Assembly (NCBI GenBank): GCA_036172665.1
Contig: CM069870.1
Span: forward strand, 44,288,001 to 44,352,000
Length of the DNA stretch: 64,000 nt
DNA from: Prosopocoilus inquinatus
Taxonomy: Eukaryota > Arthropoda > Insecta > Coleoptera > Lucanidae
Direction: 5' to 3'
A program made the position numbers and the translations under genes. Below are positions 12,501 to 24,879 of the stretch, piece after piece (position 1 is the first letter of the stretch; each line of letters begins with the position of its first letter). The notes beneath the pieces are model-generated. The model made no database searches. It saw only the letters and a program-made list of their open reading frames with translations, and was not told the origin of the DNA.

Positions 12501-13065
12501 TAGCTCTGATGTGAGATACGACGTTTTCGGACGCAGCAGAAGCTGGAAATAGTTTTAAACGAAACAACACGTATTAGCGTTGTTCCTGTGATGTATCTAA
12601 TCGATCCTTACTCATCTATCATGTTATTTGGCGTATCGATGGACTCCAGTAACTTTGATGTGAAATACGAAGTTCTCGGACGCAGCTGAAGCTGGAAATA
12701 GTTTTAAATGAAACAACACGTATTAGCGTTGTTCCTGTGCTGTATCTAATCGATCCTTACTCATATATCATGTTATTTGGCGTTTCGATGGACTCCAGTA
12801 ACTTTGATGGGAGATACGAAATTCTCGGACGCAGCTGAAGCTGGAAATAGTTTTAAGTGAAACAACACGTATTAGCGTTGTTCCTGTGATGTATCTAAAC
12901 GATCCTTACTTATCTAACATGTTATTTGACGTTTGGATGGACTCCAGTAACTCTAATGTGAGATACGAAATTTTCTGACACAGCAGAAGCTGGAAATAGT
13001 TTTAAACGAAACAACACGCATTAGCGTTGTTCCTGTGATGTATCTAATCGATCCTTACTCATCTA
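9566..13065 (+). repeat. 24-monomer tandem duplication, second unit
   Basis: This is a near-identical repeat of about 5990-9490. The left join falls between about 9541 and 9617, where a CCCTGACG-type monomer continues into one carrying CTAACCGATC. The right end is near 13065, where the expected TTATCTATCATG...GGGCTCC sequence is replaced by ACTCATCTATCATG...GGCGTATCG and the array switches to the super-repeat P register. Confidence 0.88.
11771..13065 (+). repeat. Cassette K, copy 3
   Basis: It lies 3576 bp after copy 2 and carries the same K variants, including the private GAAATTCTC near 12818. It is cut off after the ATTTTCTGACACAG monomer and lacks the GGGCTCC monomer that closes most other copies. 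Confidence 0.88.
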
Positions 13066-13140
13066 TCATGTTATTTGGCGTATCGATGGACTCCAGTAAC
13101 TTTGATGTGAAATACGAAGTTCTCGGACGCAGCTGAAGCT
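12992..13140 (+). repeat. Hybrid monomer at a block junction
   Basis: The left part follows on from cassette K. From about 13065 it carries GGCGTATCGATGG, CTTTGATGTGAAATAC and GCAGCTGAAGCT, variants otherwise seen together near 862, 9057 and 12632. The next monomer then resumes the register of about 1380. The length stays at exactly 149 bp, which points to an in-register exchange between monomers. Confidence 0.7.
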
Positions 13141-14659
13141 GGAAATAGTTTTAAACGAAACAACACGTATTAGCGTTGTTCCTGTGATGTATCTAATCGA
13201 TCCTTACTCATCTATCATGTTATTTGAAGTTTGGATGGACTTCAGTAACTCTGATGTGAGATACAAAGTTTTTGGACGCAGCAGAAGCTGGAAATAGTTT
13301 TGAACGAAACAACACGTATTAGCGTTGTTCCTGTGATGTATCTAATCGATCCTTACTCATCTATCATGTTATTTGGCGTTTCGATGGACTCCAGTAACTT
13401 TGATGTGAGATACGAAGTTCTCGGACGCAGCTGAAGCTAGAAATAGTTTCAAACGAAACAACACGCATTAGCGTTGTTACTGTGATGTATCTAATCGATC
13501 CTTATTTATCTATCATGTTATTTGACGTTTGGATGGACTCCAGTAAGTCTGATGTGAGATACAAAATTTTTGGACGCAGCAGGAGCTGGAAATAGTTTTA
13601 AACGAAACAACACGTATTAGCGTTGTTCCTGTGCTGTATCTAATCGATCCTTACTCATCTATCATGATATTTGACGTTTCGATGGACTCCAGTAACTCTA
13701 ATGTGAGATACGAAATTTTCGGACGCAGCAGAAGCTGGAAATAGTTTTAAACGATACAACACGCATTAGCGTTGTTCCTGTGATGTATCTAATCGATCCT
13801 TACACATCTATCATGTTATTTGACGTTTGGATGGACTCCAGTAACTTTGATGTGAAATACGAAGTTCTCGGACGCAGCTGAAGCTGGAAATAGTTTTAAA
13901 TGAAACAACACGTATTAGCGTTGTTCCTGTGATGTATCTAAACGATCCTTACTTATCTAACATGTTATTTGACGTTTGGATGGTCTCCAGTAACCCTGAC
14001 GTGAGATACGAAGTTCTCGGACGCAGCAGAAGCTGGAAATAGTTTTAAACGAAACAACACGCATTAGCGTTGTTCCTGTGATGTATCTAATCGATCCTTA
14101 CTTATCTATCATGTTATTTGACATTTGGATGGACTCCAGTAACCCTGACGTGAGATACGAAGTTCTCGGACGCAGCAGAAGCTGGAAATAGTTTTAAACG
14201 AAACAACACGTATTAGCGTTGTTCCTGTGATGTATCTAATCGATCCTTACTCATCTATCATGATATTTGACGTTTGGATGGACTCCAGTAACTCTGATGT
14301 GAGATACAAAGTCTTTGGACGCAGCAGAAGCTGGAAATAGTTTTAAACGAAACAACACGCATTGGCGTTGTTCCTGTGATGTATCTAATCGATCCTTACT
14401 CATCTATCATGTTATTTGACGTTTCGATGGACTCCAGTAACTCTAATGTGAGATACGAAATTTTCGGACGCAGCAGAAGCTGGAAATAGTTTTAAACGAA
14501 ACAACACGCATTAGCGTTGTTCCTGTGATGTATCTAATCGATCCTTACTCATCTATCATGTTATTTGGCGTTTGCATGGACTCCAGTAACCCTGACGTGA
14601 GATACGAAGTTCTCGGATGCAGCAGAAGCTGGAAATAGTTTTAAACGAAACAACACGCA

Positions 14660-16000
14660 TTAGCGTTGTTCCTGTGATGTATCTAATCGATCCTTACTCA
14701 TCTATCATGTTATTTGGCGTTTCGATGGACTCCAGTAACTTTGATGTGAGATACGAAGTTCTCGGACGCAGCTGAAGCTGGAAATAGTTTTAAATGAAAC
14801 AACACGTATTAGCGTCGTTCCTGTGATGTATCTAAACGATCCTTACTTATCTAACATGTTATTTGACGTTTGGATGGACTCCAGTAAGTCTGATGTGAGA
14901 TACAAAGTTTTTGGACGCAGCAGGAGCTGGAAATAGTTTTAAACGAAACAACACGTATTAGCGTTGTTCCTGTGCTGTATCTAATCGATCCTTACACATA
15001 TATCATGTTATTTGGCGTTTCGATGGACTCCAGTAGCTCTGATGTGAGATACGACGTTTTCGGACGCAGCAGAAGCTGGAAATAGTTTTAAACGAAACAA
15101 CACGCATTAGCGTTGATTCTGTGATGTTTCTAATCGATCCTTACTCATCTATCATGTTATTTGACGTTTGGATGAACTCCAGTAACCCTGACGTGAGATA
15201 CGAAGTTCTCGGACGCAGCAGAACCTGGAAATAGTTTTAAACGAAACAACACGCATTAGCGTTGTTCCTGTGATGTATCTAATCGATCCTTACTCATCTA
15301 TCATGTTATTTGGCGTTTCGATGGACTCCAGTAGCTCTGATGTGAGATACGACGTTTTCTGAGGCAGCAGAAGCTGGAAATAGTTTTAAACGAAACAACA
15401 CGCATTAGCGTTGTTCCTGTGATGTATCTAATCGATCCTTACTCATCTATCATGTTATTTGACGTTTCGATGGACTCCAGTAACTCTAATGTGAGAAACG
15501 AAATTTTCGGACGCAGCAGAAGCTGGAAATAGTTTTAAACGAAACAACACGCATTAGCGTTGTTCCTGTGATATATCTAATCGATCCTTACTTATCTATC
15601 ATGTTATTTGACATTTGGATGGACTCCAGTAACCCTGACGTGAGATACGAAGTTCTCGGACGCAGCAGAACCTGGAAATAGTTTTAAACGAAACAACACG
15701 CACTAGCGTTGTTCCTGTGATGTATCTAATCGATCCTTACTTATGTATCATGTTATTTGACATTTGGATGGACTCCAGTAACTTAGATGTGAGATACGAT
15801 GTTCTCGGACGCAGCTGAAGCTAGAAATAGTTTTAAACGAAACAACACGCATTAGCGTTGTTCCTGCGTAGTATCTAATCGATCCTTACTTATCTATCAT
15901 GTTATTTGACATTTCGATGGACTCCAGTAGCTCTGATGTGATATACGACGTTTTCGGACGCAGCAGCAGCTGGAAATAGTTTTAAACGAAACAACACATA
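14660..16000 (+). repeat. 9-monomer tandem duplication, first unit
   Basis: The period is 1341 bp, exactly 9 monomers. AGCGTCGTT lies at 14811 and 16152, and CCTGCGTAG at 15863 and 17204. Both units also share GATTCTGTGATGTTTC. The block occurs once in super-repeat P copy 1, so the duplication arose after P duplicated. Edges are approximate. Confidence 0.88.
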
Positions 16001-17375
16001 TTAGCGTTGTTCCTGTGATGTATCTAATCGATCCTTACTCATCTATCATGTTATTTGGCGTTTCGATGGACTCCAGTAACTTTGATGTGAGATACGAAGT
16101 TCTCGGACGCAGCTGAAGCTGGAAATAGTTTTAAATGAAACAACACGTATTAGCGTCGTTCCTGTGATGTATCTAAACGATCCTTACTTATCTAACATGT
16201 TATTTGACGTTTGGATGGACTCCAGTAAGTCTGATGTGAGATACAAAGTTTTTGGACGCAGCAGGAGCTGGAAATAGTTTTAAACGAAACAACACGTATT
16301 AGCGTTGTTCCTGTGCTGTATCTAATCGATCCTTACACATATATCATGTTATTTGGCGTTTCGATGGACTCCAGTAGCTCTGATGTGAGATACGACGTTT
16401 TCGGACGCAGCAGAAGCTGGAAATAGTTTTAAACGAAACAACACGCATTAGCGTTGATTCTGTGATGTTTCTAATCGATCCTTACTCATCTATCATGTTA
16501 TTTGACGTTTGGATGAACTCCAGTAACCCTGACGTGAGATACGAAGTTCTCGGACGCAGCAGAACCTGGAAATAGTTTTAAACGAAACAACACGCATTAG
16601 CGTTGTTCCTGTGATGTATCTAATCGATCCTTACTCATCTATCATGTTATTTGGCGTTTCGATGGACTCCAGTAGCTCTGATGTGAGATACGACGTTTTC
16701 TGAGGCAGCAGAAGCTGGAAATAGTTTTAAACGAAACAACACGCATTAGCGTTGTTCCTGTGATGTATCTAATCGATCCTTACTCATCTATCATGTTATT
16801 TGACGTTTCGATGGACTCCAGTAACTCTAATGTGAGAAACGAAATTTTCGGACGCAGCAGAAGCTGGAAATAGTTTTAAACGAAACAACACGCATTAGCG
16901 TTGTTCCTGTGATATATCTAATCGATCCTTACTTATCTATCATGTTATTTGACATTTGGATGGACTCCAGTAACCCTGACGTGAGATACGAAGTTCTCGG
17001 ACGCAGCAGAACCTGGAAATAGTTTTAAACGAAACAACACGCACTAGCGTTGTTCCTGTGATGTATCTAATCGATCCTTACTTATCTATCATGTTATTTG
17101 ACATTTGGATGGACTCCAGTAACTTAGATGTGAGATACGATGTTCTCGGACGCAGCTGAAGCTAGAAATAGTTTTAAACGAAACAACACGCATTAGCGTT
17201 GTTCCTGCGTAGTATCTAATCGATCCTTACTTATCTATCATGTTATTTGACATTTCGATGGACTCCAGTAGCTCTGATGTGATATACGACGTTTTCGGAC
17301 GCAGCAGCAGCTGGAAATAGTTTTAAACGAAACAACACATATTAGCGTTGTTCCTGTGATGTATCTAATCGATCC
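16001..17375 (+). repeat. 9-monomer tandem duplication, second unit
   Basis: This unit repeats 14660-16000 almost exactly. One visible difference is TTATGTATC near 15742, which reads TTATCTATC in this unit. It ends where the GTTTGGACGG monomer (17401) resumes the sequence of super-repeat P. Confidence 0.88.
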
Positions 17376-18802
17376 TTACTCATCTATCATGTTATTTGAC
17401 GTTTGGACGGACTCCAGTAACCCTGATGTGATATACAAAGTTATCGGACGCAGCAGAAGCTGGAAATAGTTTTGAACGAAACAACACGTATTAGCGTTGT
17501 TCCTGTGCTGTATCTAATCGATCCATACTTATCTATCATGTTATTTGACGTTACGATGGACTCCAGTAACTCTGATGTGAGATACGACGTTTTCGGACGC
17601 AGCAGAAGCTGGAAATAGTTTTAAACGAAACAACACGTATTAGCGTTGTTCCTGTGATGTATCTAATCGATCCTTACTCATCTATCATGTTATTTGACGT
17701 TTGGATGGACTCCAGTAACTCTGATGAGAGACACAAAGATTTCGGACGCAGCAGAAGCTGGAAATAGTTTTGAACGAAACAACACGTATTAGCGTTGTTC
17801 CTGTGATGTATCTAATCGATCCTTACTCATCTATCATGTTATTTGACGTTTGGATGAACTCCAGTAACTCTGATGAGAGGCACAAAGATTTCGGACGCAG
17901 CAGAAGCTGGAAATAGTTTTAAACGAAACAACACGTATTAGCGTTTTTCCTGTGCTGTATCTAGTCGATCCTTACTCATATATCATGCTACTTGGCGTTT
18001 CGATGGACTCCAGTATCTCTGATGTGAGATACGACGTTTTCGGACGCAGCAGAAGCTGGAAATAGTTTTAAACGAAACAACACGCATTAGCGTTGTTCCT
18101 GTGATGTATCTAATCGATCCTTACTCATCTATCATGTTATTTGGCGTTTCGATGGACTCCAGTAACTTTGATGTGAGATACGAAGTTCTCAGACGCAGCT
18201 GAAGCTGGAAATAGTTTTAAATGAAACAACACGTATTAGCGTTGTTCCTGTGATGTATCTAATCGATCCTTACTCATCTATCATGTTATTTGGCGTTTCG
18301 ATGGACTCCAGTAGCTCTGATGTGAGATACGACGTTTTCTGAGGCAGCAGAAGCTGGAAATAGTTTTAAAAGAAACAACACGCATTAGCGTTGTTCCTGT
18401 GATGTATCTAATCGATCCTTACTCATCTATCATGTTATTTGACGTTTCGATGGACTCCAGTAACCCTGACGTGAGATACGAAGTTCTAGGACGCAGCAGA
18501 ACCTGGAAATAGTTTTAAACGAAACAACACCCATTAGCGTTGTTCCTGTGATGTATCTAATCGATCCTTACTCATCTATCATGTTATTTGGCGTTTCGAT
18601 GGACTCCAGTAACTTTGATGTGAGATACGAAGTTCTCGGACGCAGCTGAAGCTGGAAATAGTTTTAAATGAAACAACACGTATTAGCGTTGTTCCTGTGA
18701 TGTATCTAAACGATCCCTACTTATCTAACATGTTATTTGACGTTTGGATGGACTCCAGTAACCCTGACGTGAGATACGAAGTTCTCGGACGCAGCAGAAG
18801 CT

Positions 18803-18949
18803 GGAAATAGTTTTAAACGAAACAACACGTATTAGCGTTGTTCCTGTGATGTATCTAATCGATCCTTACTCATCTATCATGTTATTTGACGTTTGGATGG
18901 ACTCCAGTAACTCTGATGTGAGATACAGTCTTTGGACGCAGCAGAAGCT
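18803..18949 (+). repeat. 147-bp variant monomer, second copy
   Basis: It has the same 2-bp deletion as the monomer at 5693, with AGATACAGTC at 18921-18930, lying 13110 bp downstream. The following monomer has GGAACG where the other copy has TGAACG. The frame at 18846-19106 is the counterpart of 5736-5996 and is not regarded as a gene. Confidence 0.93.
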
Positions 18950-19159
18950 GGAAATAGTTTGGAACGAAACAACACGTATTAGCGTTGTTCCTGTGATGTA
19001 TCTAATCGATCCTTACTTAGCTACTATGTTATTTGACGTTTCGATGGACTCCAGTAACTCTAATGTGAGATACGAAATTTTCGGACGCAGCAGAAGCTGG
19101 AAATAGTTTTAAACGAAACAACACGCATTAGCGTTGTTCCTGTGATGTATCTAACCGAT

Positions 19160-20947
19160 CCTTACTCATCTATCATGTTATTTGACGTTTGGATGGACTC
19201 CAGTAACTCTGATGTGAGATACAAAGTCTTTGGACGCAGCAGAAGCTGGAAATAGTTTTGAACGAAACAACACGTATTAGCGTTGTTCCTGTGATGTATC
19301 TAATCGATCCTTACTCATCTATCATGTTATTTGACGTTTGGATGGACTCCAGTAACCCTGACGTGAGATACGAAGTTCTCGGACGCAGCAGAAGCTGGAA
19401 ATAGTATTAAACGAAACAACACGCATTAGCGTTGTTCCTGTGATGTATCTAATCGATCCTTACTCATCTATCATGTTATTTGACGTTTGGATGGACTCCA
19501 GTAACTCTGATGTGAGATACAAAGTCTTTGGACGCAGCAGAAGCTGGAAATAGTTTTGAACGAAACAACACGTATTAGCGTTGTTCCTGTGCTGTATCTA
19601 ATCGATCCTTACTCATATATCATGTTATTTGGCGTTTCGATGGACTCCAGTAGCTCTGATGTGAGATACGACGTTTTCGGACGCAGCAGAAGCTGGAAAT
19701 AGTTTTAAACGAAACAACACGTATTAGCGTTGTTCCTGTGATGTATCTAATCGATCCTTACTCATCTATCATGTTATTTGACGTTTCGATGGACTCCAGT
19801 AACTCTAATGTGAGATACGAAATTTGCGGACGCAGCAGAAGCTGGAAATAGTTTTAAACGAAACAACACGCATTAGCGTTGTTCCTGTGATGTATCTAAT
19901 CGATCCTTACTTATCTATCATGTTATTTGACGTTTGGATGGACTCCAGTAACCCTGACGTGAGATACGAAGTTCTCGGACGCAGCAGAAGCTGGAAATAG
20001 TTTTAAACGAAACAACACGTATTAGCGTTGTTCCTGTGATGTATCTAATCGATCCTTACTCATCTATCATGTTATTTGACGTTTGGATGGACTCCAGTAA
20101 CTCTGATGTGAGATACAAAGTTTTTGGACGCAGCAGAAGCTGGAAATAGTTTTGAACGAAACAACACGTATTAGCGTTGTTCCTGTGATGTATCTAATCG
20201 ATCCTTACTTAGCTACTATGTTATTTGACGTTTCGATGGACTCCAGTAACTCTAATGTGAGATACGAAATTTTCGGACGCAGCAGAAGCTGGAAATAGTT
20301 TTAAACGAAACAACACGCATTAGCGTTGTTCCTGTGATGTATCTAATCGATCCTTACTCACCTATCATGTTATTTGGCGTTTGGATGGACTCCAGTAACC
20401 CTGACGTGAGATACGAAGTTCTCGGAGGCAGCAGAAGCTGGAAATAGTTTTAAACGAAACAACACGTATTAGCGTTGTTCCTGTGATGTATCTAATCGAT
20501 CCTTACTCATCTATCATGTTATTTGGCGTTTCGATGGACTCCAGTATCTCTGATGTGAGATACGACGTTTTCGGACGCAGCAGAAGCTGGAAATAGTTTT
20601 AAACGAAACAACACGCATTAGCGTTGTTCCTGTGATGTATCTAATCGATCCTTACTCATCTATCATGTTATTTGGCGTTTCGATGGACTCCAGTAACTTT
20701 GATGTGAGATACGAAGTTCTCAGACGCAGCTGAAGCTGGAAATAGTTTTAAATGAAACAACACGTATTAGCGTTGTTCCTGTGATGTATCTAATCGATCC
20801 TTACTCATCTATCATGTTATTTGGCGTTTCGATGGACTCCAGTAGCTCTGATGTGAGATACGACGTTTTCTGAGGCAGCAGAAGCTGGAAATAGTTTTAA
20901 AAGAAACAACACGCATTAGCGTTGTTCCTGTGATGTATCTAATCGAT
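19160..20947 (+). repeat. 12-monomer tandem duplication, first unit
   Basis: The period is 1788 bp, exactly 12 monomers. ACAAAGTCTTTGG lies at 19221 and 21009, and the rare AGTATTAAACG at 19403 and 21191. The unit overlaps the end of super-repeat P copy 2. The corresponding region of copy 1 (about 6.05-7.83 kb) does not show this 12-monomer step. Confidence 0.87.
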
Positions 20948-22380
20948 CCTTACTCATCTATCATGTTATTTGACGTTTGGATGGACTCCAGTAACTCTGA
21001 TGTGAGATACAAAGTCTTTGGACGCAGCAGAAGCTGGAAATAGTTTTGAACGAAACAACACGTATTAGCGTTGTTCCTGTGATGTATCTAATCGATCCTT
21101 ACTCATCTATCATGTTATTTGACGTTTGGATGGACTCCAGTAACCCTGACGTGAGATACGAAGTTCTCGGACGCAGCAGAAGCTGGAAATAGTATTAAAC
21201 GAAACAACACGCATTAGCGTTGTTCCTGTGATGTATCTAATCGATCCTTACTCATCTATCATGTTATTTGACGTTTGGATGGACTCCAGTAACTCTGATG
21301 TGAGATACAAAGTCTTTGGACGCAGCAGAAGCTGGAAATAGTTTTGAACGAAACAACACGTATTAGCGTTGTTCCTGTGCTGTATCTAATCGATCCTTAC
21401 TCATATATCATGTTATTTGGCGTTTCGATGGACTCCAGTAGCTCTGATGTGAGATACGACGTTTTCGGACGCAGCAGAAGCTGGAAATAGTTTTAAACGA
21501 AACAACACGTATTAGCGTTGTTCCTATGATGTATCTAATCGATCCTTACTCATCTATCATGTTATTTGACGTTTCGATGGACTCCAGTAACTCTAATGTG
21601 AGATACGAAATTTTCGGACGCAGCAGAAGCTGGAAATAGTTTTAAACGAAACAACACGCATTAGCGTTGTTCCTGTGATGTATCTAATCGATCCTTACTT
21701 ATCTATCATGTTATTTGACGTTTGGATGGACTCCAGTAACCCTGACGTGAGATACGATGTTCTCGGACGCAGCAGAAGCTGGAAATAGTTTTAAACGAAA
21801 CAACACGTATTAGCGTTGTTCCTGTGATGTATCTAATCGATCCTTACTCATCTATCATGTTATTTGACGTTTGGATGGACTCCAGTAACTCTGATGTGAG
21901 ATACAAAGTTTTTGGACGCAGCAGAAGCTGGAAATAGTTTTGAACGAAACAACACGTATTAGCGTTGTTCCTGTGATGTATCTAATCGATCCTTACTTAG
22001 CTACTAAGTTATTTGACGTTTCGATGGACTCCAGTAACTCTAATGTGAGATACGAAATTTTCGGACGCAGCAGAAGCTGGAAATAGTTTTAAACGAAACA
22101 ACACGCATTAGCGTTGTTCCTGTGATGTATCTAATCGAGCCTTACTCACCTATCATGTTATTTGGCGTTTGGATGGACTCCAGTAACCCTGACGTGAGAT
22201 ACGAAGTTCTCGGACGCAGCAGAAGCTGGAAATAGTTTTAAACGAAACAACACGTATTAGCGTTGTTCCTGTGATGTATCTAATCGATCCTTACTCATCT
22301 ATCATGTTATTTGGCGTTTCGATGGACTCCAGTAGCTCTGATGTGAGATACGACGTTTTCGGACGCAGCAGAAGCTGGAA
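20948..22380 (+). repeat. 12-monomer tandem duplication, second unit
   Basis: It matches 19160-20600 with scattered differences, such as TTCCTATGATG near 21523, CTACTAAGTT near 22003 and CTCGGACGC in place of CTCGGAGGC near 22211. The match fades after about 22380, where a CTCTAATG-type monomer replaces the expected CTTTGATG type. Confidence 0.83.
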
Positions 22381-23389
22381 ATAGTTTTAAACGAAACAAC
22401 ACGTATTAGCGTTGTTCCTGTGATGTATCTAATCGATCCTTACTCATCTATCATGTTATTTGACGTTTCGATGGACTCCAGTAACTCTAATGTGAGATAC
22501 GAAATTTTCGGACGCAGCAGTAGCTGGAAATAGTTTTAAACGAAACAACTCGCATTAGCGTTGTTCCTGTGATGTATCTAATCGATCCTTACTTATCTAT
22601 CATGTTATTTGACATTTGGATGGACTCCAGTAACCCTGACGTGAGATACGAAGTTCTCGGACGCAGCAGAAGCTGGAAATAATTTTAAACGAAACAACAC
22701 GTATTAGCGTTGTTCCTGTGATGTATCTAATCGATCCTTACTCATCTATCATGTTATTTGACGTTTGGATGGACTCCAGTAACTCTGACGTGAGATACGA
22801 AGTTCTCGGACGCAGCAGAAGCTGGAAATAGTTTTAAACGAAACAACACGCATTAGCGTTGTTCCTGTGATGTATCTAATCGATCCTTACTTATCTATCA
22901 TGTTATTTGACGTTTGGATGGACTCCAGTAACCCTGACGTGAGATACGAAGTTCTCGGACGCAGCAGAAGCTGGAAATAGTTTTAAACGAAACAACACGT
23001 ATTAGCGTTGTTCCTGTGATGTATCTAATCGATCCTTACTCATCTATCATGATATTTGACGTTTGGATGGACTCCAGTAACTCTGATGTGAGATACAAAG
23101 TTTTTGGACGCAGCAGAAGCTGGAAATAGTTTTGAACGAAACAACACGTATTAGCGTTGTTCCTGTGATGTATCTAATCGATCCTTACTTAGCTACTATG
23201 TTATTTGACGTTTGGATGGACTCCAGTAACTCTAATGTGAGATACGAAATTTTCGGACGCAGCAGAAGCTGGAAATAGTTTTAAACGAAACAACACGCAT
23301 TAGCGTTGTTCCTGTAATGTATCTAATCGATCCTTACTCATCTATCATGATATTTGACGTTTGGATGGACTCCAGTAACTCTGATGTGA
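22381..23389 (+). repeat. Monomers outside any clear higher-order block
   Basis: These are about seven monomers of the common CTCTAATG, CCCTGACG and CTCTGATG types. Part resembles the monomers six units earlier (GTTTCGATGG at 21571 and 22465, 894 bp apart) but the match is not sustained. Nothing other than satellite is present. Confidence 0.7.
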
Positions 23390-24879
23390 GATACAAAGTC
23401 TTTGGACGCAGCAGAAGCTGGAAATAGTTTTGAACGAAACAACACGTATTAGCGTTGTTCCTGTGATGTATCTAATCGATCCTTACTCATCTATCATGTT
23501 ATTTGACGTTTGGATGGACTCTAGTAACTCTGATGTGAGATACAATGTTTTTGGACGCAGCAGGAGCTGGAAATAGTTTGAAACGAAACAACACGTATTT
23601 TCGTTGTTCCTGTGCTGTATCTAATCGATCCTTACTCATATATCATGTTATTTGGCGTTTCGATGGACTCCAGTAGCTCTGATGTGAGATACGACGTTTT
23701 CGGACGCAGCAGAAGCTGGAAATAGTTTTAAACGAAACAACACGTATTAGCGTTGTTTCTGTGATGTATCTAATCGATCCTTACTCATCTATCATGTTAT
23801 TTGACGTTTCGATGGACTCCAGTAACTCTAATGTGAGATACGAAATTTTCGGACGCAGCAGAAGCTGGAAATAGTTTTAAACGAAACAACACGCATTAGC
23901 GTTGTTCCTGTGATGTATCTAATCGATCCTTACTTATCTATCATGTTATTTGACGTTTGGATGGACTCCAGTAACCCTGACGTGAGATACGAAGTTCTCG
24001 GACGCAGCAGAAGCTGGAAATAGTTTTAAACGAAACAACACGTATTAGCGTTGTTCCTGTGATGTATCTAATCGATCCTTACTCATCTATCATGTTGTTT
24101 GGCGTTTCGATGGACTCCAGTAACTTTGATGTGAGATACGAAGTTCTCGGACGCAGCTGAAGCTAGAAATAGTTTCAAACGAAACAACACGCATTAGCGT
24201 TGTTACTGTGATGTATCTAATCGATCCTTATTTATCTATCATGTTATTTGACGTTTGGATGGACTCCAGTAAGTCTGATGTGAGATACAAAGTTTTTGGA
24301 CGCAGCAGGAGCTGGAAATAGTTTTAAACGAAACAACACGTATTAGCGTTGTTCCTGTGCTGTATCTAATCTATCCTTACTCATCTATCATGTTATTTGA
24401 CGTTTCGATGGACTCCAGTAACTCTAATGTGAGATACGAAATTTTCGGACGCAGCAGAAGCTGGAAATAGTTTTAAACGAAACAACACGCATTAGCGTTG
24501 TTCCTGTGATGTATCTAATCGATCCTTACTTATCTATCATGTTATTTGACGTTTGGATGGGCTCCAGTAACCCTGACGTGAGATACGAAGTTCTCGGGCG
24601 CAGCAGAAGCTGGATATAGTTTTAAACGAAACAACACGCATTAGCGTTGTTCCTGTGATGTATCTAATCGATCCTTACTTATCTATCATGTTATTTGACG
24701 TTTGGATGGACTCCAGTAACCCTGACGTGAGATACGAAGTTCTCGGACGCAGCAGAAGCTGGAAATAGTTTTAAACGAAACAACACGTATTAGCGTTGTT
24801 CCTGTGATGTATCTAATCGATCCTTACTCATCTATCATGTTATTTGACGTTTGGATGGACTTCAGTAACTCTGATGTGA
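23390..24879 (+). repeat. 10-monomer tandem duplication, first unit
   Basis: The period is 1490 bp, exactly 10 monomers. ATACAATG lies at 23540 and 25030. Rare variants present in both units are GGACTCTAGTAAC, TTGTTTGGCG, CTAATCTATCC (about 24365 and 25855) and CTGGATATAG. The unit begins with the first four monomers of cassette K (23540 to about 24090) and then switches to another monomer series. Confidence 0.92.

Larger units (their letters stand above)
13149..20940 (+). repeat. Super-repeat P, copy 2
   Basis: This is a copy of about 1380-7830 at offset 11769 until roughly 16.0 kb and 13110 from there on. It contains the same unusual monomers in the same order, including the CCTGCGTAG monomer (15863, and again at 17204), the GAGAGACACAAAG and GAGAGGCACAAAG pair (about 17.73 and 17.88 kb) and the 147-bp monomer. 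It differs from copy 1 by scattered substitutions such as GATTCTGTG near 15115 and GATGGACTCC in place of GATGTACTCC near 20683. Confidence 0.88.

Noticed and set aside
18846..19106. Second 86-codon open reading frame, nearly identical to the first
   Set aside because: It is the duplicate of 5736-5996 carried by super-repeat P, with the same 2-bp deletion and one residue changed. Conservation is explained by block duplication and is not evidence of coding.
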